From contig NZ_AWGC01000014.1 of NCBI RefSeq assembly GCF_000495835.1, positions 124,001-188,000 of the forward strand: a stretch of DNA of 64,000 nt, in the 5' to 3' direction. The notes below the pieces were generated by a model, which saw only the letters and a program-made list of their open reading frames with translations, ran no database searches and was not told where the DNA came from. Source of the stretch: Asticcacaulis sp. AC402 (GTDB taxonomy: Bacteria; Pseudomonadota; Alphaproteobacteria; Caulobacterales; Caulobacteraceae). The translations under genes and the position numbers were made by a program. This document shows positions 27,079-37,103 of the stretch, one piece after another. Numbering within the stretch: position 1 is the first letter of the stretch; each line of letters starts with the position of its first letter.

Positions 27079-29085
27079 ATGGCTGAAATGTCGATCGTCT
27101 TCAACGATATCAACAAGAGCCAGGGGGTTTTCACCCGGCGCGCCTTCCTGATGGGCGGCTTCGTGGCGTTTGGCCTGGTCGCGCTGACGGGGCGACTGGC
27201 GCATCTGCAAATCCTGCAGGGCAGCAAGTACTCCAAGATGTCGGTTGGCAATCAGTTCAATTTCCGCGTCATTCCCCCGCCACGCGGCGACATCCTGGAC
27301 CGCAACGGCAAGGTCATCGCCGGCAACCGCCCGTCCTTTCGCGTGATGATCGAGACCAATGAGGTCAAGGACATCGATACGACGCTGGATCAGGTGTCCT
27401 ACATCCTGCCCCAGACCATAACTATGCGCCGCCGCATCCTGCGCGACATCAACCAGAACAAGCGCTCGGTCCCCACCCTGATCGCCGGTGATCTGTCGTG
27501 GGAGGACTTTTCGAAGGTCAGCCTTTACGCTGCCGATATTCCCGGTGTGGTCGCCGACATGGATCAGCTTCGGGCCTATTACCACGGCGGCGCCTTCAGC
27601 CATGTCGTCGGTTACGTCTCCAAGATCAATGCCGCCGATATGAAGGTCCAGGAGACGAGGGCGGATGCCGACCTCAACCTGCTGCACCACCCCAGTTTCC
27701 GCATCGGCAAGCAGGGGATCGAAAAGTCGTTCGACAATGTGCTGCGCGGTACAGCCGGCGGGCGCAAGATAGAGGTCGACGCTGGCGGCAAGGTGGTCGG
27801 CGAAGACGGCGACGGTTCTATTCCGCCCGAGCCCGGAACGGACGTCACCCTGACCCTTGACCTCGACATCCAGAACCGTGCGCTGGAAGCCTTTGGCACC
27901 GATTCCGGCTCGGCGGTGATGATGAACATCCACAGCGGCGAAGTCATCTGCATGTTGTCGGCGCCCAGTTTCGATCCGAATCTTTTCGTCTCGGGTATCT
28001 CGTCCAAGGCCTATCGCGTCCTGGCCGACTATGAACGCAAGCCGCTGCTCGACAAGTCGGTGGGCTCGACTTTCGCGCCGGGCTCAACTTTCAAGATGGC
28101 GACCGCCCTGGCGATCCTCGACGCCGGTATTGACCCGGAGGAACAGGTTTTTTGCCGCGGCGGATTGCAGTCCGGCAACCGCTTTTTCCGCTGTCACGGT
28201 GTTCACGGCGCGGTCAATATGCGTAACGCGCACAAGTTTTCGTGCGACACCTATTTCTATGCCATGTGCAACCGCGCCGGCGTCGACCGCATCGCCAAGT
28301 TCGCCGGCAAGCTGGGTCTGGGCCATGTTTTTGACAGCTTCGAAATCGGCGGCCAGAAGAAGGGCCTTATCCCCACCGAGCAATGGAAGCGCGAATGGTT
28401 CAACGGCAGCACAAGAGCGCGTCATCTCGATCCCAAATGGCATCCGGGTGAAACTCTGTCGGTCGCCATCGGTCAGGGCTATGTCAACGTCTCGCCGCTG
28501 CAACTGGCCGTCTTTACTGCGCGTATAGCCAACGGCATGAAGGCCGTCGAACCGCACCTGGTGCGCAAGATCGGCGATCAGGTCATCGACCACACTAAGG
28601 AATATGCCGACCTCGGCATCCCCAAGGCGCACCTCGACATCGTGCGCGGCGGCATGTGGGCGGTGTCCAACGAACCCGGCGGCACCGGCAGGACCAATTC
28701 GCAGCTTGATCTTGGGCCAAACATTCAGATTTCCGGCAAGACCGGCACAGCTCAGGTTCGCGGTTACGACAAGGCCGGGACGCGCAAGGCCGCGGAATGG
28801 AAGTACAAGGACCACGGCCTGTTCGTCTGTTTCGGGCCTTCGGATGCACCGAAATATGCCTGTGCCGTCGTGGTCCAACATGGCGTCGCCGGCGGCCGCT
28901 TCGCCGCCCCTAAGGCGCGCGAGATCATGCGCCTGGCCATGATCAAGGATCCGGAAATTCAAAAGCGCATCACGGGCCCGGTCAACACGGCGCTGGACAA
29001 GGCGGCGCTGGAACGCGGCGAGGTTGCCGGCGCCAGCGACATGCCCAATGAAGGCCTGCGGGCCGAAGCTCCGCCGGGGGATTAG
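27079..29085 (+). CDS. mrdA: Penicillin-binding protein 2 (elongation transpeptidase)
   Basis: PBP2, 668 residues, cross-links peptidoglycan in the elongasome. An N-terminal anchor ('RRAFLMGGFVAFGLVALTGRLAHLQIL') is followed by the dimerisation domain ('IPPPRGDILDRNGKVIAGNRPSFRV') and the transpeptidase with active site STFK (S336, K339), SCD (from S388) and KTGTA (K554). ATG 27079 is used because the MAEMSIVF start has a GTAGGGCGG site and earlier codons overlap mreD. The family expects 600-650 residues. Confidence 0.95.
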   Translation: MAEMSIVFNDINKSQGVFTRRAFLMGGFVAFGLVALTGRLAHLQILQGSKYSKMSVGNQFNFRVIPPPRGDILDRNGKVIAGNRPSFRVMIETNEVKDIDTTLDQVSYILPQTITMRRRILRDINQNKRSVPTLIAGDLSWEDFSKVSLYAADIPGVVADMDQLRAYYHGGAFSHVVGYVSKINAADMKVQETRADADLNLLHHPSFRIGKQGIEKSFDNVLRGTAGGRKIEVDAGGKVVGEDGDGSIPPEPGTDVTLTLDLDIQNRALEAFGTDSGSAVMMNIHSGEVICMLSAPSFDPNLFVSGISSKAYRVLADYERKPLLDKSVGSTFAPGSTFKMATALAILDAGIDPEEQVFCRGGLQSGNRFFRCHGVHGAVNMRNAHKFSCDTYFYAMCNRAGVDRIAKFAGKLGLGHVFDSFEIGGQKKGLIPTEQWKREWFNGSTRARHLDPKWHPGETLSVAIGQGYVNVSPLQLAVFTARIANGMKAVEPHLVRKIGDQVIDHTKEYADLGIPKAHLDIVRGGMWAVSNEPGGTGRTNSQLDLGPNIQISGKTGTAQVRGYDKAGTRKAAEWKYKDHGLFVCFGPSDAPKYACAVVVQHGVAGGRFAAPKAREIMRLAMIKDPEIQKRITGPVNTALDKAALERGEVAGASDMPNEGLRAEAPPGD

Positions 29086-29093
29086 AGAGTACA

Positions 29094-30257
29094 ATGGTTC
29101 AGAGCGCCCTTTCACGTCCCGGTCAGCGGGAACGTTACGACAGCAAGATCGGCCAGATCGACTGGGTCTTCGTCGCCCTGCTGTTGATGGTCGCCGGTAT
29201 CGGTGCCCTGATCCAATACAGCGTCGGCGGCATGAGCTGGGAGCCGTGGGCCTATACGCAACTTCGCAACTTTGCTTTGTTCCTGACCATGGCCCTGATT
29301 CTGGCCGTGGTCGACCTGCGCTTCTGGCTGTGGATGGCCTATCCCGCCTATGCCGTGTCGCTGATCCTGCTTGTCCTGGTCGAGCTGTTCGGTGATACCC
29401 GCATGGGCGCCCAGCGCTGGCTGGAGTTCGGCCCGGTGTCGTTCCAGCCGTCGGAATTCATGAAGCTCGCCATCGTCCTGGCCCTGGCGCAATTCTACCA
29501 TGAACGCAAGCCCGAAGACGCAAACTGGTCGTGGTGGCTGCTGGTACCGGCCCTGATGATCGCCGTGCCGTCGGGTCTGGTCATGCACCAGCCGGACCTG
29601 GGCACAGCCATGCTGATCATGCTGACCGGCGGCGCCGTCATGGTGCTGGCCGGCCTTAACTGGAAGGCCATCGCAGCGGCGGCGGTCGGCGCGGCGGCCT
29701 CGATTCCGCTGGCGTTTTTCTTCATCCTGCACGAATATCAGCGCAAACGTATCCTGACCTTCCTCAACCCCGAAGGCGACCCATCCGGCGACGGTTACCA
29801 CATCCTGCAGTCCAAGATCGCCATGGGCTCGGGCGGCCTGCTGGGCAAGGGGCTGGGGCTGGGCTCGCAGTCTCAGTTGAACTTCCTGCCGGAAAAGCAT
29901 ACCGACTTCATCATGGCAGCGGTGTGCGAGGAACTGGGCATGGTCGGCGGCGCCATGGTGTTGCTGCTGAACGGCCTTATCATCATTATGGCACTGCGTA
30001 TGGCGGCTTTGTCGCACTCGCACTTTGGCCGGCTGGCGGCGTCAGGAGCGATCGCGACCTATGCCTGCTATGTGCTGATCAACGGAGCCATGGTGATGGG
30101 CCTTTTCCCGGTGGTGGGGATTCCCATGCCGATGGTGTCCTATGGCGGGTCAGTCATGCTGACGGTGATGGCCGGTTTCGGGCTGATCCTGGGCGTCAAG
30201 GTCCACCGCTACCAGGAGTTGCCCAAGCAGTCGTCCCTCCTCGCTGCCTTCGAGTAG
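29094..30257 (+). CDS. rodA: Peptidoglycan glycosyltransferase RodA (SEDS)
   Basis: RodA, 387 residues with about ten helices, polymerises lipid II for side-wall growth with PBP2. SEDS landmarks: 'MGAQRWLEFGPVSFQPSEFMKLAIVLALA', 'QPDLGTAMLIM', 'GYHILQSKIAMGSGGLLGKGLGLGSQSQLNFLPEKHTDFIMAAVCEELG' with the catalytic aspartate in EKHTDF, and 'GLFPVVGIPMPMVSYGGSVML'. It starts 8 bases after mrdA and is the last gene of the operon. The following 280 bases hold no gene. Confidence 0.96.
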   Translation: MVQSALSRPGQRERYDSKIGQIDWVFVALLLMVAGIGALIQYSVGGMSWEPWAYTQLRNFALFLTMALILAVVDLRFWLWMAYPAYAVSLILLVLVELFGDTRMGAQRWLEFGPVSFQPSEFMKLAIVLALAQFYHERKPEDANWSWWLLVPALMIAVPSGLVMHQPDLGTAMLIMLTGGAVMVLAGLNWKAIAAAAVGAAASIPLAFFFILHEYQRKRILTFLNPEGDPSGDGYHILQSKIAMGSGGLLGKGLGLGSQSQLNFLPEKHTDFIMAAVCEELGMVGGAMVLLLNGLIIIMALRMAALSHSHFGRLAASGAIATYACYVLINGAMVMGLFPVVGIPMPMVSYGGSVMLTVMAGFGLILGVKVHRYQELPKQSSLLAAFE

Positions 30258-30538
30258 GGAAAATCCGCATCCCTGGCCGAGCAGTGCGTCGGCTGCGCTT
30301 GCAGGAATGACGTATACCTGCGTCGCTTGCCTCCGGCTGCCTGACTCAAGGCTGCCAATTTTCCGAGCGCGCGTTTTGAAACTTGACCCGGAAAGGGCGG
30401 CTCTCCGAAAACCCTTACTGCCTTGTCCTCCACCACGTGCGGGGAGGTGTCACGCAACCGATGCCCTTTATGGGCCGAAGTGCTGCCCGCCGGCGAGGCT
30501 CGAGACGCAAGCGGCGACAATCCACAGGCCGCTGCCTG

Positions 30539-31540
30539 TTACGTCCCCAACGCCACCAGAGCCTCATCCGCCGCCGCGACCAACCCTTCCAATATCCCGG
30601 GATCGCTGGACGAATGGCCGGCCTTCTTGACCAGGTTGAACTTCGCTTCCGGCCACGCCTGGTGCAGTTCCCAAGCCGTCGTCATTGGCGTAACGACGTC
30701 GTAGCGGCCCTGGATGATCCACGCCGGCACGTCCTTGAGCCGGCGGATGTTTTCCAAAACCCAGTTGTCGGATTCAAAGAATCCGCCGTTCTTAAAGTAC
30801 CAACTCTCGATCCTGGCAAAGGCCAGGGCGAACTCGGGGTCGGAGAATTTCGACGCGGCTTCCGAAGGGCCCTCAATCGACAATGTATCGCCCTCCCAGC
30901 CGCTCCATGCCAGGGCACAGCGCGTGGCTTCGGCGCGATCGGCGCTGTTTAGCCGCCGGACATAGGCGTTCAGCATGTCGCCGCGCTCAGTCGCAGGGAT
31001 CGGCGTTATGAATTTTTGCCAGATGTCGGGATAGAGGTGCGACGCACCCTCCTGGTAGAACCAGTCGAGCTCCGATTTACGCACCAGAAAAATGCCGCGC
31101 AGGATCAGAGCTGCAACACGGTCGGTGTGTTTCAAGGCATAGGCCAGCGCCAGGGTTGAACCCCACGAGCCACCGAACACCACCCATTTGTCGATTCCCA
31201 GTTTTTCGCGCAGCCGCTCAATGTCGGCCACGAGATGCCAGGTCGTATTATCCTCCAGCGAAACGTCTTGTGAGGCATGGGGTGTCGACTTGCCGCAGCC
31301 GCGCTGGTCCAGCATGACAATACGGTAGCCATCGGGGTTGAAATAGCAACGCAGGTTGGGCGAGGTGCCACCGCCGGGACCGCCGTGCAGCACGACGACG
31401 GCCAGGCCGGCGGGATTGCCGCTTTGTTCGTAATAGATACGATGTTTGCCTTCCGTCGCCATATAGCCGGTGTCGAACGGCTCGATGTCGGGATAAAGGC
31501 GCGGCGCGGGCCTGGGCTTCGAATTGGCAGAATCGGTCAT
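30539..31540 (-). CDS. pip: Prolyl aminopeptidase (S33 family)
   Basis: A 333-residue alpha/beta hydrolase that removes N-terminal proline from peptides. 'VVVLHGGPGGGTSPNLRCYFNPDGYRIVMLDQRGCGKS' and the nucleophile elbow 'FGGSWGSTLALAYA' are diagnostic. 'IIQGRYDVVTP' carries the acidic residue and 'KAGHSSSDPGI' the histidine. Its length matches the usual 310-330 and there is no signal peptide. It is divergent from the MFS gene with only 64 bases between. Confidence 0.95.
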   Translation of the reverse strand: MTDSANSKPRPAPRLYPDIEPFDTGYMATEGKHRIYYEQSGNPAGLAVVVLHGGPGGGTSPNLRCYFNPDGYRIVMLDQRGCGKSTPHASQDVSLEDNTTWHLVADIERLREKLGIDKWVVFGGSWGSTLALAYALKHTDRVAALILRGIFLVRKSELDWFYQEGASHLYPDIWQKFITPIPATERGDMLNAYVRRLNSADRAEATRCALAWSGWEGDTLSIEGPSEAASKFSDPEFALAFARIESWYFKNGGFFESDNWVLENIRRLKDVPAWIIQGRYDVVTPMTTAWELHQAWPEAKFNLVKKAGHSSSDPGILEGLVAAADEALVALGT

Positions 31541-31604
31541 GAGCTCTAAGACAAGAGGTAAGTTTTCGGAGGCGACAGGTTTCCGGTATCACTCTAAGGC
31601 CCAA

Positions 31605-32810
31605 ATGGCGCAAGCCACAACCTTTTTCACGACACAAAAGCGGCAGGCCGTCTTCTACATCCTGCTGTTTTCAATGACCGGCGCCAGTCTGCCGTTTATG
31701 CCGGTGTGGCTGGCCGATCACGGCATGAGCGGCGCACAGATCGGCATGATCCTGGCATTGCCTTTGCTGTTGCGTGCCGTATCCGGGCCGGCCAGCGGCC
31801 TGTGGGCTGACCGGTTCACGCTGTACCGGACACCTATGATGGTGTTTGCGGCCGCAGCGGCGCTGATCTACGCCACAATGGGCCTGTCGGAGCTGTACGG
31901 TCCATGGCGTTTCACCGCCTTCCTGATCCTATATGCCTGCGCCTATACCTGCTCGACCAGCCTGTCGCCGATGATCGATTCGATGACGATTCAACTTTCG
32001 CGCAGCCAGGGATTTAACTATGCCATCCCGCGCTCGGTCGGATCGTTCGCCTTCGTAGTCGCCGAGGTGCTCCTGGGCCTGCTTTTGGCATGGGCGCCAT
32101 CGGACCTGATTCTGCTGTGGGTCGTAGCATCGGCGGGGCTTATGGCGGTGTCGGCGCGGTTCGTCCTGCCGGCCGAGCCACGGCAAGACCTGCGACACCT
32201 TCAAGGTTCGGAATCGTCGTGGCAGAGATTGCGTGTCCTGGCAGGCAATCGCGGCCTGTGCTGGCTGTTGCTGGCGGTTGGGTGTCTGCAGGCGTCGCAC
32301 AGCTTCTACTACGCCTTTTCGACCCTGATCTGGAAGGACAGTGGCCTGTCAATGGCGACCTGCGGCTATCTGTGGGCGGTCGGAGTGGTCGGGGAGATCG
32401 CCTTCATGATGTTTGCCGACCGCTTTCGCCGCCGGACGGGGCCGTGGCGGATGCTGATCCTGGCGGCCGTTCTAACGGTAGTGCGCTGGGGTGTGATGGC
32501 GTTCGGACCACCACTGTGGCTCCTGTGGCCCTTACAGTTGCTGCATCTGTTCAGTTTCGCAGCGGTCTATATGGCCGGGCTGGAACTGATCTATCGCTTA
32601 GCGCCGAAAGGCTATGAGGGCCTGGCCCAGACCGTGAACGCCGCCTATGCCAACGGGGTCATGATGGGTATCGGCACCCTTGCCTCGGGGGCGGTGTTCG
32701 CCGCCTTCGGTGTCGGCGGCTATGGCCTGATGGCGGGTTTAGCAGGCGTGGGCTTGTTCAGTGCGACTTGGTTGTATCTGAAACGCGAGCGGTTTCTGGC
32801 GGCCACCTGA
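31605..32810 (+). CDS. MFS transporter (MFS_1-like)
   Basis: A 401-residue carrier with 12 predicted helices. It begins 'VFYILLFSMTGASLPFMPVWLADHGMSGAQIGMILALPLLLRAVSGPASGLWADRF', the shape of the HcaT/MFS_1-like branch; the substrate is unknown. ATG 31605 is chosen because AAGG lies just upstream and earlier ATGs overlap the divergent pip start codon. A weak CCGC-GAA-GCGG-T6 terminator lies at 32894-32911. Confidence 0.85.
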   Translation: MAQATTFFTTQKRQAVFYILLFSMTGASLPFMPVWLADHGMSGAQIGMILALPLLLRAVSGPASGLWADRFTLYRTPMMVFAAAAALIYATMGLSELYGPWRFTAFLILYACAYTCSTSLSPMIDSMTIQLSRSQGFNYAIPRSVGSFAFVVAEVLLGLLLAWAPSDLILLWVVASAGLMAVSARFVLPAEPRQDLRHLQGSESSWQRLRVLAGNRGLCWLLLAVGCLQASHSFYYAFSTLIWKDSGLSMATCGYLWAVGVVGEIAFMMFADRFRRRTGPWRMLILAAVLTVVRWGVMAFGPPLWLLWPLQLLHLFSFAAVYMAGLELIYRLAPKGYEGLAQTVNAAYANGVMMGIGTLASGAVFAAFGVGGYGLMAGLAGVGLFSATWLYLKRERFLAAT

Positions 32811-32845
32811 ATTGCTGGTGTCTCGGCATTGACGCAAAGATTCTT

Positions 32846-32952
32846 GCCACGAACGGCACGAACAGACACGAACTTAAGGTCAATTTACTCTGACCGCGAA
32901 GCGGGTTTTTTGTCTTGATGCCGCGCAGCGGCGGTTCGTGTGGTTCGTGTTA
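32846..32952. repeat. Inverted phrase pair, CACGAA type
   Basis: The left arm repeats CACGAA at 9-10 base spacing (CACGAACGG-CACGAACAGA-CACGAAC, 32848-32873). The right arm reads GTTCGTGTGGTTCGTGTTAA (32933-32952), the inverted form. About 60 bases lie between, including CCGCGAAGCGGGTTTTTT at 32894-32911, which could end the MFS transcript. Confidence 0.6.
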
Positions 32953-33006
32953 AAACGTCTTGCGGAATGAGGACCAACCCGAAAACCAGTCTACGCGCCA
33001 CGGGCC

Positions 33007-33984
33007 TTACCCCCACAACGACGGCCTGGGCGGATGCAGCACCGAACCGGTAATCTCCAATCCGTTCTCGCGATCCTGGGCCAGCAGCAGCGGACCGTCG
33101 AGATCGACATACTCCGCCCCCTGGGCCAAAATCATCGCCGGCGCCATGCTGAGCGACGTCGCCACCATGCACCCGACCATGATGCCCATGCCGGCCTCCA
33201 GCGCCCGCGTCTTCAAGGCCAGCGCCTCGGTCAAACCGCCCGTCTTGTCGAGCTTGATATTGACCACCGCATATAGCCGCGATACCCGGTCCAACTCGGC
33301 GCGGGTATGCAGACTTTCATCGGCGCACAACGGCACCGGGCACTCATAATTCAACAACTGCTCGTCTTCTGACGCTTTCAGCGGCTGCTCGATCAGCTTA
33401 ACCCCCAGCCGTTTCAACTCGGGCGCCACCCGTTGCAGGTCCTCGAACGACAGACCTTCGTTGCCGTCGACGATCAGCCGGGCATTGGGCGCATTGTGCC
33501 GAACCGCGGCCACCCGATCGATATCGTCAGCACCGCCGATTTTCAGTTTCAGCATCGGCCGGCGGCTATTGGCCTTGGCCTGCTGGCCCATGGCCTCGGG
33601 CGTATCCAAACTCAGCGTAAAGGCCGTCTTCAGCGGATCGAACCGGCGTAACCCGGCCGTCTTCCATGCCGGAATGCCGGTCCGCTTGGCGTTCAGGTCC
33701 CACAGGGCGCAGTCGACGGCGTTGCGTGCTGCTCCGGCCGGCAGAATCTGATACAGTTCGCTGAAATTGAGCGAGGTTTCGATCCGATGCCGTGCCGCTT
33801 CCAACTGCTCGAGACAACCTTCGAGGCTTTCCCCGTAACGGGCATAGGGCACGGACTCACCACGGCCGATAAAATCACGATCATGAAGTTCGACATAGAT
33901 GACCCTGGCTTCGGTCTTCGAACCGCGGGCAATGGTAAAGTGCCCGGAGATCGGGAAGGTTTCGTCGCGTACAACAAGTCTCAT
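33007..33984 (-). CDS. Dipeptide (L-Ala-D/L-Glu) epimerase
   Basis: A 325-residue enolase-superfamily enzyme that interconverts L-Ala-D-Glu and L-Ala-L-Glu during recycling of murein peptides. Catalytic lysines are in 'MLKLKIGG' and 'NIKLDKTGG'; metal ligands are D in 'IVDGNEG', E in 'LIEQPL' and D in 'LCADES'. ATG 33984 is preferred because family sequence starts there; the frame before it lies in a repeat. Paired with Pip and DUF-type hydrolases it fits peptide salvage. Confidence 0.9.
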   Translation of the reverse strand: MRLVVRDETFPISGHFTIARGSKTEARVIYVELHDRDFIGRGESVPYARYGESLEGCLEQLEAARHRIETSLNFSELYQILPAGAARNAVDCALWDLNAKRTGIPAWKTAGLRRFDPLKTAFTLSLDTPEAMGQQAKANSRRPMLKLKIGGADDIDRVAAVRHNAPNARLIVDGNEGLSFEDLQRVAPELKRLGVKLIEQPLKASEDEQLLNYECPVPLCADESLHTRAELDRVSRLYAVVNIKLDKTGGLTEALALKTRALEAGMGIMVGCMVATSLSMAPAMILAQGAEYVDLDGPLLLAQDRENGLEITGSVLHPPRPSLWG

Positions 33985-34002
33985 GACAAGCCAGGAAGAA
34001 GC

Positions 34003-34135
34003 TTTGGAACCGCGAATGAACGCGAATGAACGCAAATCTTGAGCGCCAATGGCGCTCGGGTTTCAAGTTTCCACATGCCTCGGCCGGCCAATCTCTGAAA
34101 TTCGCGTTTATTGGCGTTCATTCGCGGTTCCAAAC
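34003..34135. repeat. Inverted phrase pair, GAATGAACGC type
   Basis: Left arm (34003-34037): TTTGGAACC followed by GCGAATGAAC-GCGAATGAAC-GCAAAT. The right arm (34100-34135) is its reverse complement, identical over 21 bases at the outer end. Inside is a second perfect hairpin, GAGCGCC-AAT-GGCGCTC (34041-34057). The whole fills the gap between the epimerase start and the tipN-like stop codon. Confidence 0.7.
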
Positions 34136-34136
34136 C

Positions 34137-36929
34137 TTAAATCAGATCGGAAATCGCCGCATCCAGCAGCAGGTAAGCCCTGCCGGGATCGGTCGCCAGC
34201 ACATCGTTCAACGCCCGAGACGGCTCCTTCGACATTAGCGCCATATTGATCTGCTGGTCGTAATAGGTGGCGAAGTCGTTCGCCTGCTGACGCAGGTTGG
34301 CGTCGGTCAGCAAGCGCCGGCTCAGCCGGCGGATGGCCGCCGGCGCGACGCGGCGAACGACCATGCGCGCGCCCTCATTGTCCTCGGCCATGATGGCGGA
34401 AATGGTTTCCTCGATGCGCGACCGCGACAGCAGGGCAACGGCGTCGACACCCATGGCGGCGACTTCATTGATCATGATGTCGTCCAGGCTGTCGAACTCG
34501 GGATCATGCGGCGGCTGGGGCGCAGACGGCGCTGGCTCATAGGTCTGGACCGAGGCCTCGGCGCGACTTTCGGTGGTGCTGTCCATGCCGTTCAGCAGAT
34601 CGCGCCACGACCAGCCGTCGGCGCCGCCCTTGTTGGCAGCCAAAGGCTGGGCTTGCGGCTGAGCCTGCGGTGCAGGCCGGGGTGTTGCCAGCTGAGGTCC
34701 CGGGGAGGGACGAGTCTCGCTAACGGGTGACAGGCGCAGGCGTTGGGCCGATTGGCTCATGGCTGTAGGCGGTGTCGTGCGCAAAGCAGGCGCCGGCTGG
34801 GCAGCCGGCGCTGCCGGCGGTTCGGCGGGACGGCGCGCCGGGACATTTCGGCCATAGTCGCGGTCGCGCACTGCCGCGTCCGCGGTGTTCTGCGGCAGGG
34901 GCTGCTCGCCGGAAATCACCCCCATCAGGCGGACCGCCTCGGTCAACATGTCATAATTGCGCTTGACGCGATCCTGGAAAGCCTGGTCGACGGCTTCGGT
35001 CTCGATAGCGGCCCGCCGGGCAGCCGCGGTCATGGCGGCGACCCCGTCTTCGACCGCCTTGCGGATCTCGTCCAGACGATCGCGCGCCATAATGGGAAGT
35101 TGGTCGGCCGAACTGGTCAGTTCGTTCAGCGCGGCGGCGACCTCAGTAATCGCTTCGCGGGCATGGGAGAAGCTCTGGTCCAGCTTTTCGGCGGTCTGGT
35201 CGCCGGCCTCGGCGATCAATTCGGCCGAATTCTCAATCAGACGTCGGGCGGCGTTGAAGCGCGAGTCGAAGACCTCGTCGGCCTTCTTGCTGGCTTCAAA
35301 TATGGTTTCGTTGAGCCGGTCGACGCGGTTCTGTGCGGTCTGGGCGGCCTGGTCGGCGGCCTTGCGTGCCTCGCTGGCCGACGTGGTCAACTGATCAAGT
35401 GCGCGGCGGGTTTCGGAGATCAGATCGTCGCGGGCGTCAGCGGCCATGGTCGAGATGTTGGACAAGGTGGCGTGGATGCGGGTTTCGAACGCCGTACGTT
35501 CGTTTTCGGCAGCCCCCATGACGGAACGGAAGTTCTCTTGCGCCGTCAGCACGATGTCGCGCAGCACGTCGATGCCGCGCGCCGAGGTCTCGCCCAGGTC
35601 AACGGTGGCGACACGGGTGATCGACAGGGCCTCGGTCAGCTGGGCGCGCTGGTTCTCGATATGGACGGCAAAGTCCTCCTGGTCGGCGCGCAAGCTCAGG
35701 GCGGCCGAGACCAGGCCGGCGCGCTGCTGCGACAGACCTTCCTCGACGCTGCGGATCTGGTCGGCTACGCCGGAGCCGGCGGTTTCCAGGCGCTGGGTCT
35801 GACGGTCCAGATCGTCGGAAATGCGCCGGGCCGTGTCGGACACATCCGAAGCGGCGCCCATCATGTCGGAAGCGGTGGAGGCCAGAGAGGCTTCGGCTTC
35901 GCGCAGTTGCGTCTGGGCGAGGTCCGAGGCATCGGCGACCATGCGGGCCTGTCGATCGACGGCTTCAATGATGCCGCTCGACTGGGCGCTGAGCGATTGC
36001 GTCATCACGGCGACGGCGTCGCGTTCGTGTTCCAGCGAGCGGGTGATGCTGGCCGTGGCGGCGCGGGCGATCTGGGCGGCGTCCTGCAGCCGATCGGTTT
36101 CGCTTTTCAGCCGGTTACTGAGTTCGGCGATATCGGCATGGGCCAGGCGGACGGCGCGGACGGCGTGGTCGACCTGGTTGCGAAGGGCGTCGACCAGTTC
36201 GGTGGTTTGCGACGCGGCCGAGGCAGCGGGCGCCAGCAGGGCGTCGGCCAGGGCCGCGGTGCGCTGGGTCTGGCGCGACAGGGCGGCGGCGTTGCGCAGG
36301 GCAAAGGCGGAGGCGAAAATCAGGCCGATGGGGAATAGAGCGAGGAACGCCAGTATGGCGAGACGCACAGGCTCCGAAGCAAAGGCGCTCAACGAGCCCT
36401 GTGCCCCCAGGACGAAGGCTGCCAGTCCACCGGCCCACAGCAGGCTGACCAGGGCGGTGGCGCCCCAAAAGAGCGTGGGTGAAGCTCCGGTGGCCTTCAT
36501 GACGCCCTCGGGCTCGACCTTCAGGGTCGACAGGTCGCGGCGCACAGGTTCCTCGTTCGAAGTCTTCGCGGAGGCCGGGCGGGCCGGCGGAGTGGCCTCT
36601 GGCGGGGGAGTCAACTTTGCGCTCGCTTGGGGGGCGCTCGCTTGGGGGGCGCTGGCTCTTGGGGCGTTGGGTTTGGCGGCGATAGATTCGGCGCCGAAAA
36701 CCGCCTCACGCCCGAATACGGTTTCAGGCCCGAATACTGTTTCAGGAATATCGAAATCAGTCGTTTCCGGTGCCTCGGGCGCTGTCGTCGTGAGCGGCGA
36801 CTCGAGGATGTCCTCGGCGGCAGAGTCCACAGGCTCAAAGGCGTCCTCGCTGACAAGATCACCGCGCGGGGTACGTCGGCGGATGCCTTTCGGTTCGGTC
36901 AGGTTCAGCGGGGGGCGGCGTGATTTCAT
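34137..36929 (-). CDS. tipN: TipN-like polarity coiled-coil membrane protein
   Basis: A 930-residue protein. An acidic, low-complexity N-terminus (1-150) precedes two membrane helices (about 153-176 and 189-212). A very long alanine/glutamine/arginine-rich coiled coil (about 215-690), a Pro/Ala linker (710-800) and a conserved C-terminal region ('DDIMINEVAAMGVDAVALLSRSRIEETISAIMAEDNEGARM') follow. This layout matches Caulobacter TipN (888 residues, two helices plus coiled coil), which marks the new pole. The tandem 'ETVFGxE' units (63-80) and 'SAPQA' units (93-104) are encoded by direct DNA repeats. The name is inferred from architecture. Confidence 0.65.
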   Translation of the reverse strand: MKSRRPPLNLTEPKGIRRRTPRGDLVSEDAFEPVDSAAEDILESPLTTTAPEAPETTDFDIPETVFGPETVFGREAVFGAESIAAKPNAPRASAPQASAPQASAKLTPPPEATPPARPASAKTSNEEPVRRDLSTLKVEPEGVMKATGASPTLFWGATALVSLLWAGGLAAFVLGAQGSLSAFASEPVRLAILAFLALFPIGLIFASAFALRNAAALSRQTQRTAALADALLAPAASAASQTTELVDALRNQVDHAVRAVRLAHADIAELSNRLKSETDRLQDAAQIARAATASITRSLEHERDAVAVMTQSLSAQSSGIIEAVDRQARMVADASDLAQTQLREAEASLASTASDMMGAASDVSDTARRISDDLDRQTQRLETAGSGVADQIRSVEEGLSQQRAGLVSAALSLRADQEDFAVHIENQRAQLTEALSITRVATVDLGETSARGIDVLRDIVLTAQENFRSVMGAAENERTAFETRIHATLSNISTMAADARDDLISETRRALDQLTTSASEARKAADQAAQTAQNRVDRLNETIFEASKKADEVFDSRFNAARRLIENSAELIAEAGDQTAEKLDQSFSHAREAITEVAAALNELTSSADQLPIMARDRLDEIRKAVEDGVAAMTAAARRAAIETEAVDQAFQDRVKRNYDMLTEAVRLMGVISGEQPLPQNTADAAVRDRDYGRNVPARRPAEPPAAPAAQPAPALRTTPPTAMSQSAQRLRLSPVSETRPSPGPQLATPRPAPQAQPQAQPLAANKGGADGWSWRDLLNGMDSTTESRAEASVQTYEPAPSAPQPPHDPEFDSLDDIMINEVAAMGVDAVALLSRSRIEETISAIMAEDNEGARMVVRRVAPAAIRRLSRRLLTDANLRQQANDFATYYDQQINMALMSKEPSRALNDVLATDPGRAYLLLDAAISDLI

Positions 36930-37103
36930 TCAAGTATCCTGTGGCCCGACTCAGGTTCACGTCAACGGCCTTTGCGCGAAGCGGACAGGATCGGTTTCTC
37001 CCAACGCGGGAAAGCTAGCCGCAAAGGGCTAATTTAGCAAAGGATTTCATCAGATTGCGGACAGGAATTTGTCCGTTTTGTTGTCCGTTCCGGGGCTGTT
37101 CCG

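Noticed and set aside
30258-30538. Possible small RNA or gene between rodA and pip
   Set aside because: No promoter, terminator or conserved coding frame could be seen in this gap.
34743-36338. A 531-residue frame opposite the tipN-like gene
   Set aside because: It is the antisense of an Ala/Arg-rich coiled coil, giving Gly/Arg-rich sequence without motifs.
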